Shown piece by piece: positions 15,450 through 23,120 of a DNA stretch of 64,000 nt. How positions within the stretch are numbered: the first letter of the stretch is position 1; every line of letters begins with the position of its first letter. This DNA comes from Gordonia hongkongensis. Its GTDB lineage: Bacteria; Actinomycetota; Actinomycetes; Mycobacteriales; Mycobacteriaceae. Location of the stretch: the NCBI RefSeq assembly GCF_023078355.1, contig NZ_CP095552.1, forward strand, positions 2,914,001-2,978,000, written 5' to 3'. A model generated the notes under the pieces. It saw nothing but the letters and a program-made list of their open reading frames with translations. It was not told the origin of the DNA and searched no databases. Made by a program: the position numbers and the translations under genes.

Positions 15450-16408
15450 ATGGGGATCGTCTATCGTTCCGGCGACCTGACGGAGGCCGACCGTGAGGAA
15501 TTCACGCGCGCGGCCTTTCTCGAGCAGTCCTGGCCCACGACCGTCGCACTCGACGAGCCGACCGCCGACGACGCAGTCATCGAGGTGTTCTCCTATGGCC
15601 GCGCGAGCATCTTCCGGGCGCAGATGGGAGGAATGCGACTCGTGCGCTCCATGGAACAGGTCCGGTCCAGTCCCGCCGACGTCCTCGCCGTCGCCGTGCA
15701 GGAGCGCAGCGCCGGGCGCCACGAGATGTACGGCGAGCAACGCGTTGTGCAGAAGGGCGACCTGATGATCAACGACATGAACACGTCGTACGGCTATGCA
15801 TGGAGTGGCCGTGGGGCATCGAGGGCGCTCTACGTGCCGCTGCAAGACCTGGGATTGTCGAACGAGGTCATCCGCGGAGCGTCGCGTCGGCTGCCGGCGA
15901 GTCCGTTGTATCCGTTGCTGCGCAGTCACATCAACGAGATGACCGACGACGGAAATCGACTGTCCGCCGATGACGTCGCGGCAGATGCCGTCGGAAGCGC
16001 CACCATCGAGTTGACGCGGGCGCTGCTCGCATCCGCCTACGACTCGATTACGGCCGTGCAGCAATGGATGACGTCCTGCTCTCCCGGATTCGTGGCTATG
16101 TGCGGCGTCACCTGGGCGATCCGGAACTGTTTGCGGGGATGATCGCCGATGCCCACGACATCTCCGTACGAAAGCTGTTCCGGCTCTGCGCCGATGCCGA
16201 CATCAGTCTCGAACAGTGGATCCTCGCGTCCCGCCTCGAGGGTGTCCGCGACGAACTCGCCCGGTCGGCGAGCCGACACCAATCGGTCGCACAGGTTGCA
16301 CGCCGCTGGGGACTCGTCAACCCGTCGTTCGTCAGCCGCCGGTTCCGCGAGGTGTACGGCATGACGCCGCGCGCATGGCGTCGGCTCACCCCCGACTCGG
16401 ACGACTGA
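15450..16408 (+). pseudogene. AraC-family regulator 3, frameshifted
   Basis: ATG 15450 (MGIVYRSGDLTEADREEF) opens the ligand-binding domain. The second frame from about 16064 supplies the HTH domain (ADAHDISVRKLFRLCADAD, VAQVARRWGLVNPSFVSRRF). Restoring one G at about 16057 (CAGCAATGG to CAGGCAATGG) joins SAYDSITAVQ to AMDDVLLSRIRG with the same length as paralogue 1 (PRIRGYIRLHL). As written, the first ORF stops at 16142 without a DNA-binding domain. It starts 67 bp after gene 2 and ends 3 bp before gene 4. Confidence 0.75.
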
Positions 16409-16411
16409 TCC

Positions 16412-17281
16412 GTGCGCGCACACGCGATCACCCTCTCGGCGCACGGGTCCGACGCGCTCCACGTTCCGGTCGTCCGATCATGGCCGATGGGCGACGAGAT
16501 GTGGCTGACCTCGGTCCGACATCACGGGGTGTCGGCATCGGGTGCCGGTGAACGCGGCGGTGCACCAGTGGCGCCACGACTCTTCGTCGCCGTTCCGGGT
16601 GGGGACTCGTGGCATCGTCGGCTCGGGACCACGGAGGATTCCCGGCGCAGGACCGAACTGGCGGTCGTCGATCAGTCGACGTCATTCGACTTCCGAACCC
16701 GCGAACCGGGGACGATTGTCGCGCTTCACCTCCCGCAGTCGTGGCTCATTCTTCCGGCCGAGACCGTCCGGCTCGGGATCAGAAACCTGGACGACTCCAA
16801 CCCGCTCACCATGTTCGTCCGCAATCACCTCGTCCACCTCGGGCGTATCGCCGAACACCACCCGGGGGTCCTCCCGGAGTTGGCTTCCGCGAGTACCGAC
16901 ATCGTGCGCTCGCTGCTGCTCACGTCGGCGCAGACCGAAGCACGCGATCCGGTCGATGACCTGATCGTTCAGGTGAAGGCCTACATCGACGAGCACCTGA
17001 CCGACGCCGACCTGTCGGCAGAGACGATCGCCGCGGCCCACAACGTGTCGACCCGGAAGTTGTATGCCGACTGGTCGAGTGCCGAGGGTCGGCTCACGGA
17101 TCACATCATCCGACGCCGCCTCGACCGTGCCCGCGACGCCATGATCACCCGTCGATATCTGACCGTCCCGGCCATCGCCCGCGCTCATGGGTTCAGCGAC
17201 CCGACGCATTTCACCAAGCGGTTCCGAGCCGCGTTCGGGGTGACCCCGTCACAGTGGCGGCGCGACAATCTGGACTCGTGA
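16412..17281 (+). CDS. AraC-family regulator 4
   Basis: 289 residues from GTG 16412, 3 bp after the stop of gene 3, so translation is likely coupled. The N-terminal half is a beta-rich ligand-binding domain (VAPRLFVAVPGGDSW, RTREPGTIVALHLP). The C-terminal AraC domain is intact: AETIAAAHNVSTRKLYADW, then VPAIARAHGFSDPTHFTKRF and GVTPSQWRR. It is related to the other three but is the most distant in the N-terminal half. The inducer is unknown. Confidence 0.85.
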   Translation: MRAHAITLSAHGSDALHVPVVRSWPMGDEMWLTSVRHHGVSASGAGERGGAPVAPRLFVAVPGGDSWHRRLGTTEDSRRRTELAVVDQSTSFDFRTREPGTIVALHLPQSWLILPAETVRLGIRNLDDSNPLTMFVRNHLVHLGRIAEHHPGVLPELASASTDIVRSLLLTSAQTEARDPVDDLIVQVKAYIDEHLTDADLSAETIAAAHNVSTRKLYADWSSAEGRLTDHIIRRRLDRARDAMITRRYLTVPAIARAHGFSDPTHFTKRFRAAFGVTPSQWRRDNLDS

Positions 17282-17345
17282 CGACAAACCGCCGGTGACA
17301 AGGTACCCCCACCTCGTGATCGCCCATAGAACGATAGGAGAACTG

Positions 17346-17648
17346 ATGTCGGACAACGAATCCACCGTACGGCGCGGCACGTACTTCGAAGAACCGATCG
17401 TCATCGACGAACGCACCACGATGATCCTGGTGTCTCGCCGCGGGTTCCGCGACCGGTCGGTGGCCGTCGGCGCGTACACGGTGACCGAGGGGGCAACGAC
17501 CTGGACCCCGGCGGTCGACGGCGGCCGGGTGGCACTCATCGGCGTGATCACCGGCCTCGTCGCGGCCGCGCTGGGATCGGCTGCGGTCCTGCGGCAACCA
17601 CCGTGGCCGCAAATGACCATCGGGCCGGATCACTTCCCCGGCCACTGA
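17346..17648 (+). CDS. small protein with one C-terminal membrane helix
   Basis: ATG 17346 (MSDNESTVRRG) follows ATAGGAGAA; the longer frame from 17295 has no ribosome site. The product has about 100 residues. The first 60 are polar with strands (EEPIVIDERTTMILVSRRG), followed by one hydrophobic helix (VALIGVITGLVAAALGSAAV) and a short polar tail. Family and function are unknown. It follows the AraC cluster by 64 bp but need not belong to it. Confidence 0.6.
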   Translation: MSDNESTVRRGTYFEEPIVIDERTTMILVSRRGFRDRSVAVGAYTVTEGATTWTPAVDGGRVALIGVITGLVAAALGSAAVLRQPPWPQMTIGPDHFPGH

Positions 17649-17724
17649 TCACCACTCGGAGTCACGTCCCCGTCTGCGGAAAAATGCCATGCGAGTACCG
17701 ACGTGAGTCTCTAACGTCCCACGG

Positions 17725-18027
17725 ATGATTGCGCAACAGAGCGATGACTGGCGCCCGACGCCGGCCGACGGCCCGGTCGATCTGGTCGTCGACGGTGAAC
17801 TGTTTCAAGTGACAGTCCATGCCGACGGTGGGTATTCGAGCACGTGGACGTCGGGCCCGAACCCTGGGTACGGCTTCGGCTCCAGCGGCCCGCGTGTCGC
17901 GTGGCAGAGCGACGACGGGCTCCCGCCCGCCCCGCTGCCACTCCCCCTGCCGACGATTCGCGACCACCGCGAGTCGATCAGGGAGTTCCTCTCGAACATC
18001 AACCCGGAGACCGGATATCTCGACTGA
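17725..18027 (+). CDS. hypothetical small acidic protein
   Basis: 100 residues from ATG 17725. Short beta-like segments (VDLVVDGELFQVTVHADGG, YSSTWTSGPNPGYGFG) are followed by a Pro-rich linker (PPAPLPLPLPT) and a C-terminal helix (REFLSNINPETGYLD). There is no signal peptide. I recognise no family. It is convergent with the DUF1801 gene. Confidence 0.5.
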   Translation: MIAQQSDDWRPTPADGPVDLVVDGELFQVTVHADGGYSSTWTSGPNPGYGFGSSGPRVAWQSDDGLPPAPLPLPLPTIRDHRESIREFLSNINPETGYLD

Positions 18028-18049
18028 CCGCATACCGGCCGCGGTGATC

Positions 18050-18493
18050 TCAACCCCCGTGGGACGAACGTGTCTGCGCCAACGATCGTTCGAGAAGCGT
18101 TGTCAGCACTGCATGATCGACGTCTCGGAGGCGAGTGACGTGGAGGCACGACTTGGCGACGCGACACTTTCCCAGCCGGTCGATGAGATCTGGCCATTGC
18201 GTCGCGAAGTCGCTGACCAGGTAGATGGTGTGATTCTTCGGGCCGGGCGCGAAAGCGAGTTCCGGCGCCCGACCGCCATGCCCGCTGGCGTAGCGGTACT
18301 CGTACTCGCCGAAGCCGATCATACGGCCGGCCCAGACGACGGGCCGGTGTCCGGAGATCTCAGCGAGCAGGGCGACCAGTTCATCGGCCTCGTCCCGACG
18401 TGGACCGACTGCTCGGTCGAGCACTTCCTCGATCGGCGCCTCGGACGGCCTCATCGCGGGCGCCTTGCCGCCGGCGCGCGGTTCTTCGTTCAC
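18050..18493 (-). CDS. DUF1801 (YdhG-like) domain protein
   Basis: About 147 residues from GTG 18493 (VNEEPRAG). The family pattern is visible: EADELVALLAEISGHRPVVW, GRMIGFGEYEYRYASGHGG, then LAFAPGPKNHTIYLV and a C-terminal KSCLHVTRLRDVD. The YdhG/DUF1801 fold is small and of unknown biochemical role, often near stress genes. A longer start at 18532 is open. It ends convergently with 17725-18027. Confidence 0.72.
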   Translation of the reverse strand: MNEEPRAGGKAPAMRPSEAPIEEVLDRAVGPRRDEADELVALLAEISGHRPVVWAGRMIGFGEYEYRYASGHGGRAPELAFAPGPKNHTIYLVSDFATQWPDLIDRLGKCRVAKSCLHVTRLRDVDHAVLTTLLERSLAQTRSSHGG

Positions 18494-18746
18494 AACTGAT
18501 ACCCACCGGTTCCTGTTCGCCTGGAAAGGCACGTCGTCGAGAACCTAGCAGACCTGGCCGGTGGGTCGGCGCCGATCAAGACTCGCCCGACTGTCCCTGC
18601 CCAACCGCACCCAGGTCAGCGTCCTCCCCGCCGTGAGCCCGATGAGTTCTGCGAGCAACGAGAGTCTGCCCTCCTGCGGACCGAGCCGTCCGCGGCGCAA
18701 CAACATCGATGTCGGCCGACGTCGACGACCAGAAGGCAGTGACACC

Positions 18747-19187
18747 ATGACGGACGCAACCGGGGTAACCCTCACCTACACACTGAACGCTTCTCCCGCC
18801 GCCGTGTTCGACGCGTGGACGACGCCGGCTCTGTTCGCCGCGGTCTTCGGCGGCAGCGCGAATAAAGTCCCCGTCGAATCGGTATCGCTCGACGCCCGAC
18901 CCGGGGGCACCTGGGCAGCAACGATGATCGTCGGGGACGATTTCCCCGAATTTCATTGGCGCGGTGAGTACGTCGAGGTCCGACGGCCGAACAGACTCGT
19001 ACTGACGATGACCGACGCGCCGGGTGATGAACGTGAACTCCTCACCGCTGACTTCATGGCAGTCGACAACGGCACCGAGATCCGTTTCAGCCAAACCGGT
19101 GGCAACCTCACCGACGAGCAGTACGAGTACGCGGCCGCCGGCTGGCGCGCGGCGTTCGAAGCGCTGGACGCTCAGCTCGCCGGATAG
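18747..19187 (+). CDS. SRPBCC/AHSA1-domain protein
   Basis: 146 residues from ATG 18747 (MTDATGVTLTYTLNASPA). AHSA1-like features are SPAAVFDAWTTPALFAAVFG, DARPGGTWAATMIV, WRGEYVEVRRPNRLVLTM and the closing helix AAGWRAAFEALDAQL. Such proteins bind hydrophobic ligands or assist folding; the ligand is unknown. The upstream open frame from 18561 lacks a ribosome site. Confidence 0.8.
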   Translation: MTDATGVTLTYTLNASPAAVFDAWTTPALFAAVFGGSANKVPVESVSLDARPGGTWAATMIVGDDFPEFHWRGEYVEVRRPNRLVLTMTDAPGDERELLTADFMAVDNGTEIRFSQTGGNLTDEQYEYAAAGWRAAFEALDAQLAG

Positions 19188-19337
19188 GCACGGGGGCTAG
19201 GTGGCGAGCGGCGCCGCTGAGCGAGATCGCAACCGGCCAGGACGAACGACGAACAGACCCCGTCGACACCACTCCCTTTGAAGTCGCGTCGACGAGGTGA
19301 CCTCTGGAAGTCCGTAACGTCCGCCGCCGGCCGGCGT

Positions 19338-20225
19338 CTAGTCCCAGCCCGCCGTCTCCGCCGCCGCACGATGAGTCTGCTCGAGGAACTTCAGGACCAC
19401 CGCGTCCGGGTCCGGCGACTGGCGCACAAGGTGATACGGCAGGATGTACTCGCCCAGTGCGGCATCCCATCGCGCCGGAGCCTCGACCGCCGGGTGCGTG
19501 TCGTAGCCCTCGGGATGTGGGTAGGCGTAGGCGTAGAAGGCCCCCTCCTCGGCGCCACCCGGCCAGTAGCCCGCGCTCGACACCTCGTCGCTATAGGCCT
19601 CGTGCATCACCCAGTCGGGGCAATTCGGTACACCACCCGGATGCTGGGGTGCGCTGCGACCCGAGAACCGCGTGACAGCCAGATCGAAAGCGCCCCAGAA
19701 GAAGTGCACGGGTGACGACTTGCCACGGAAGCCGCCGCGGAACTCCGACAGCACGCGATGCGCACTGACGAGAGACCGCCAGAACCGAGACACGGCGTCG
19801 GCGTCGTACGACGAGTGGGCGGTGTCCTCGGCGAACGGGGTCGCATCGGGCAGTTCGACGGGAGTACCGACGATGGCGATGTCGAAACCGAGGTCGGCGA
19901 GGTGGGCGGTGTACTCCGCGTAGAAATCGGCAACCGTCCGCGGTTCCAGCTTCATCTGACGGGTGCTGCCATCGGTGACGAGGAAGAGCAGCTGGTGGTC
20001 CAGAAAGTCGAAGCGGATCTCGAGGCCGCGGTCTCCGACGGCCATCAGAGACGTGGTCAGGCCACGTGCGTCCACATACAGCGGTACGCCCCACCAGTGG
20101 TTGACCTCGGGTCCGAGAGCGAGACGCGTCTTGCCGACGATCTGGGTCCACAACTGGACGGTGTCCCTTGTGTCGACCCACGAATCCACCGGTAGTGCAG
20201 GCCAAGCCTCGTATTTGGTTTCCAT
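19338..20225 (-). CDS. DUF5996-family protein
   Basis: About 295 residues from ATG 20225 (METKYEAWPALPVDSW). The family's hallmarks are WVDTRDTVQLWTQIVGKTRL, NHWWGVPLYVDARGLTT, and near the end VHFFWGAFDLAVTRFSGR and YAYAYPHPEGYD. DUF5996 proteins are common in actinobacteria and have no established activity. The Trp/His/Tyr-rich motifs suggest an enzyme or ligand binder. It is divergent from the small membrane protein at 20375. Confidence 0.82.
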   Translation of the reverse strand: METKYEAWPALPVDSWVDTRDTVQLWTQIVGKTRLALGPEVNHWWGVPLYVDARGLTTSLMAVGDRGLEIRFDFLDHQLLFLVTDGSTRQMKLEPRTVADFYAEYTAHLADLGFDIAIVGTPVELPDATPFAEDTAHSSYDADAVSRFWRSLVSAHRVLSEFRGGFRGKSSPVHFFWGAFDLAVTRFSGRSAPQHPGGVPNCPDWVMHEAYSDEVSSAGYWPGGAEEGAFYAYAYPHPEGYDTHPAVEAPARWDAALGEYILPYHLVRQSPDPDAVVLKFLEQTHRAAAETAGWD

Positions 20226-20374
20226 GTGGCCAATGATCCCGGACGCGTCAACTCGAACATGCCGACGAGCCGTCGGTCCTGTGAAGTTTCGACGGAGACA
20301 CCGCCAAACACCTGCGTAACCTGTCGCGGAGACGGCAGTCGGACAGACCTCGACGTCGCTATCAAGGAGGAGCA

Positions 20375-20752
20375 TTGCCGCGCATCACGCTCGGAACGGT
20401 CTTGATGTTCGTCGCGATCGGAACCACCATCGTCACCGCGTTACTCGGGGCGCCGGATTGGCTGACCGTCGTCGTAGCCGCCTTGCTCTTCGTGCTCGCC
20501 CTGGTGCTCCCGATCGTCAGGCGACGGCGGCTCCGATTCCTCTTGCGGAAGCTCGGGTGGCGGCGACTAGTGGGTCGACCACCCGGTCCATTGCGAGACG
20601 TCGACGAATGGCTGGTCCACTCCCCGCACCTCCTCACGGCGACCTGGCTCTACGGTCCCGACGCCGACGAGTGGCCTGGCACCAGTGAAGTGCGGGTGCG
20701 CCTCTCCCCCGGCCAGGCAGGCGGCACCGAGGATCGGAGGCACGAATCCTGA
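20375..20752 (+). CDS. small two-helix membrane protein
   Basis: TTG 20375 follows AAGGAGGAG, which decides this start. Of 125 residues, the first 50 form two hydrophobic helices (VLMFVAIGTTIVTALLG, LTVVVAALLFVLALVLP). A very basic patch follows (VRRRRLRFLLRKLGWRR), then a polar tail. This is an inner-membrane protein with a cytosolic basic tail. Function unknown. Confidence 0.6.
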   Translation: MPRITLGTVLMFVAIGTTIVTALLGAPDWLTVVVAALLFVLALVLPIVRRRRLRFLLRKLGWRRLVGRPPGPLRDVDEWLVHSPHLLTATWLYGPDADEWPGTSEVRVRLSPGQAGGTEDRRHES

Positions 20753-20820
20753 CCGGCGGACCGACATCGCCCCTGACCGCTTCACCGGAAGCGCGGCCCA
20801 CCTGTCGGTAACCTCACGTC

Positions 20821-21432
20821 ATGTTGATCTGGATCAACGGCGCCTTCGGCGTCGGTAAGACACAGACCGCACACGAGCTTCACCGCCGGCTGACTGCGTC
20901 GCACGTGGCCGATCCCGAACTCCTCGGATTCGCGATGCACAAGATGCTGCCGCCCGCCCGGCGCGACGATTTTCAGGACCTACCGCAGTGGCGCACGGGC
21001 GTCACCCAAACCCTCTTGGATGCCGAACAATCAAGCGACTGCCCGGTGATAGTTCCCATGACGCTCGTCGACGCTGAGTACTTCGACGAGATCGTCGGTG
21101 GACTCAAAGAGCATGGCGCCGATGTCAGGCACTACACCCTGACCGCTTCCGTCGAAGTGATCCATCGACGTCTCAGAGCCCGCCTTGCTCACCGTCTCGG
21201 CCCCATCCTCGGCGCCGATGAGACCTGGGCGATGAAACAGACTGGGAGGTGCGTCGCCCGGCTTGGCGAGGACCGATTCGCAAGCCATGTGCCAGCAGAC
21301 GAACGCAGTGTCGACCAGGTTGTCGAGCACATCGCCGACGATGCCGGACTCGAACTCTCCCGTCCCCGTTTGTCTTCGGCGCGGTATCAGCTGCGTAGGG
21401 CAGCAGTCGCAGTTCGACACATCCGAACGTGA
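20821..21432 (+). CDS. TmrB-like P-loop ATP-binding protein
   Basis: 203 residues. The N-terminal Walker A is NGAFGVGKTQTA. CPVIVPMTLVDAEYFDEIV and VEVIHRRLRARL follow, as in TmrB, a Bacillus ATP-binding protein for tunicamycin resistance, and in related kinase-fold proteins. The substrate here is unknown. The last 12 codons and the stop belong to a 98-bp tandem duplication, so the C-terminus may have been different before. Confidence 0.75.
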   Translation: MLIWINGAFGVGKTQTAHELHRRLTASHVADPELLGFAMHKMLPPARRDDFQDLPQWRTGVTQTLLDAEQSSDCPVIVPMTLVDAEYFDEIVGGLKEHGADVRHYTLTASVEVIHRRLRARLAHRLGPILGADETWAMKQTGRCVARLGEDRFASHVPADERSVDQVVEHIADDAGLELSRPRLSSARYQLRRAAVAVRHIRT

Positions 21433-21591
21433 GCCGTCACTCGTACGCGAGTCTTCTAAAGGCCTCGACTGGCAGTAATGACGGTGAACAAGTTAGGGCA
21501 GCAGTCGCAGTTCGACACATCCGAACGTGAGCCGTCACTCGTACGCGAGTCTTCTAATGGCCTCGAATGGCAGTGGTGACGGTGAACAAGT
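21396..21591. repeat. 98-bp tandem duplication at the tmrB-like gene end
   Basis: Bases 21396-21493 and 21494-21591 are nearly identical (both start TAGGGCAGCAGTCGC and end GGTGAACAAGTT), with a few substitutions. Copy 1 contains the final 12 codons and stop of the TmrB-like gene. Copy 2 is non-coding. It is a segmental duplication that left the gene intact. Confidence 0.9.
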
Positions 21592-21635
21592 TCTGCACCC
21601 GCGATGCGCCCGGCTCTGCGGCGTGAACCTACGTG

Positions 21636-22085
21636 TCACGGGACCCCGGCGCGCCGAAAGTGCAGCAACGGGAACGGCTGGCCGTCGGAATCCACCGGCG
21701 AGCGGCCCACCTGCTCGAACCCCCTGCGCCGATAGAACTCCGCGGCGCCCGGGTTCTGTTCGTTGACGTCGAGTTCGTCGACGCCGCCGTGCGCGACCGC
21801 GTGATCGAGCAAGACCGTGCCGATGCCCCGCCCGTGGGCGGCCGAATCGACGAACAGCATCTCGAGCCGATTCTCTGCGGTTCCGCTGAAGCCGACGACC
21901 ACTCCGTCGGCCTCCGCGACGACCAACTCGACCGCCGGAAAGTAGTCACGTGCGAGCCGATCCGCGTAGCCGTCGATGTCGGCGGAAGTCAGGAAGTGAT
22001 GCGTAGCCTCGACCGCCGAACGCCACACGGCCACGAGGCGGTCCGTGTCGGCGTCGTCGGCCTGCCGAAGTCTCACCTCAGCCAC
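21636..22085 (-). CDS. GNAT-family N-acetyltransferase
   Basis: 149 residues. GNAT motif A is clear: LEMLFVDSAAHGRGIGTVLL with the R/Q-x-x-G-x-G/A acetyl-CoA loop. Motif B follows as VNEQNPGAAEFYRRRGF. The N-terminal LRQADDADTDRLVAVWR is typical. It resembles YjaB-type acetyltransferases. The acceptor is unknown. Confidence 0.88.
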   Translation of the reverse strand: MAEVRLRQADDADTDRLVAVWRSAVEATHHFLTSADIDGYADRLARDYFPAVELVVAEADGVVVGFSGTAENRLEMLFVDSAAHGRGIGTVLLDHAVAHGGVDELDVNEQNPGAAEFYRRRGFEQVGRSPVDSDGQPFPLLHFRRAGVP

Positions 22086-22254
22086 GGGTCGCCGAACGAG
22101 TGCTGGCCCAGCAGGTCGGTGTATGCACGATCGGCACAGTAGTGCGCGCCGGCGTCGAAGGACAACGGTGTTGTGATCTGCCGCAAACCCCGGCGTCGAC
22201 GTTCGCGGCGGATATCGTGATCACGACACAATCGCGCAGGGCGAGGGGTAGCAC

Positions 22255-22548
22255 GTGCTCGAGATCCATGGTCTGTCGAATGAAACGGTCGTGCTCGATG
22301 GCGAGTGGTTCGAGAAACTCCGCGGCGGCACGTCCAAGACCCGGTTACCGGCGGCATCGTTCGTCTCCGCGGAGGTCACCGAGACCGACCGACGGAAGAA
22401 GCTGTTCGGCGGTGAACGCGAACAGCTCCTCCAAGTGACCCTCACCTTCTCGCGCCCGCCGTTCGTCGGGCTGATGACGTCGGCGGAGAACCGGGCGAAG
22501 GTCGACGCGCTCGTCGCCGGACTCGAAGCGGCCCGCGACGCGGGTTGA
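22255..22548 (+). CDS. hypothetical protein, PH-like small domain
   Basis: 97 residues from GTG 22255. The sequence reads as alternating strands (TVVLDGEWFEKLRGGTSKT, REQLLQVTLTFSRPPFVG) and a final helix (RAKVDALVAGLEAARDAG), which could be a small PH-like fold. This is impression only. It is convergent with the MarR gene. Confidence 0.5.
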   Translation: MLEIHGLSNETVVLDGEWFEKLRGGTSKTRLPAASFVSAEVTETDRRKKLFGGEREQLLQVTLTFSRPPFVGLMTSAENRAKVDALVAGLEAARDAG

Positions 22549-22562
22549 GCACCGACGCGACG

Positions 22563-23012
22563 CTATGACGGCCCCGAGCTCCGATCCTGTTGCACGCGAA
22601 TCAGTTCGAGCAATAATCGACGGAGTTCCGGTTCTGACGCGCCGATGGACGCGATCAGCGCCGGGTCGGTTCGCTCCCGTTCGAGCAATGCGCGGTAGAC
22701 CTCGGCACCGGCCGGAGTCGCGCTCACATGCTTTCGCCGCTCGTCGTCGGGATCGACCTGACGCCGTACGTAACCCATTCGTTCCAGTCGCTCGATGGTG
22801 CGGCTCGCAGTTTGATCGGTCACCCGGGCCTTCTTGGCGACCTCGCGCTGGGTGGCCGGTCCCGTGCTCACCACATGGAGGACGACGAGTCCGGCGCTCG
22901 AGATGTCGTACTCCCGCAGTACCGCCTCCCAGGCGTGCTCGACGAGCCGTGCCGCCACCGACAGCAGCCGACCGGTCGGCCACCCGTCCATCCCGTCGTT
23001 CCCGTCGTTCAC
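22563..23012 (-). CDS. MarR-family transcriptional regulator
   Basis: 149 residues. The winged-helix core is VSTGPATQREVAKKARVTDQ, then TASRTIERLERMGYVRRQ with the wing VDPDDERRKHVSATPAG. It is divergent from the MmpL-type transporter, with a perfect palindrome at 23059 between them. It probably represses the transporter and itself and is released by a drug-like or fatty ligand. Confidence 0.9.
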   Translation of the reverse strand: MNDGNDGMDGWPTGRLLSVAARLVEHAWEAVLREYDISSAGLVVLHVVSTGPATQREVAKKARVTDQTASRTIERLERMGYVRRQVDPDDERRKHVSATPAGAEVYRALLERERTDPALIASIGASEPELRRLLLELIRVQQDRSSGPS

Positions 23013-23058
23013 CCTTGTCCTGCCGATTCTCTACGTCACACCCCGCAGACTTGCAATT

Positions 23059-23074
23059 GTTCAGCCTGCTGAAC
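23059..23074. promoter_or_regulatory. MarR-type operator
   Basis: GTTCAGC and GCTGAAC are perfect 7-bp arms around CT. The site lies in the 108-bp gap between the divergent marR and mmpL-type genes, close to both starts, as expected for an operator of the MarR dimer. Confidence 0.7.
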
Positions 23075-23120
23075 ATCATGGTGCTCGCGCACTCCACCCG
23101 CAACCGACGAACGGAAGCCC

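Noticed and set aside
21396..21591. Possible CRISPR-like or phage attachment repeat
   Set aside because: There are only two abutting 98-bp copies without spacers. It is a simple tandem duplication.
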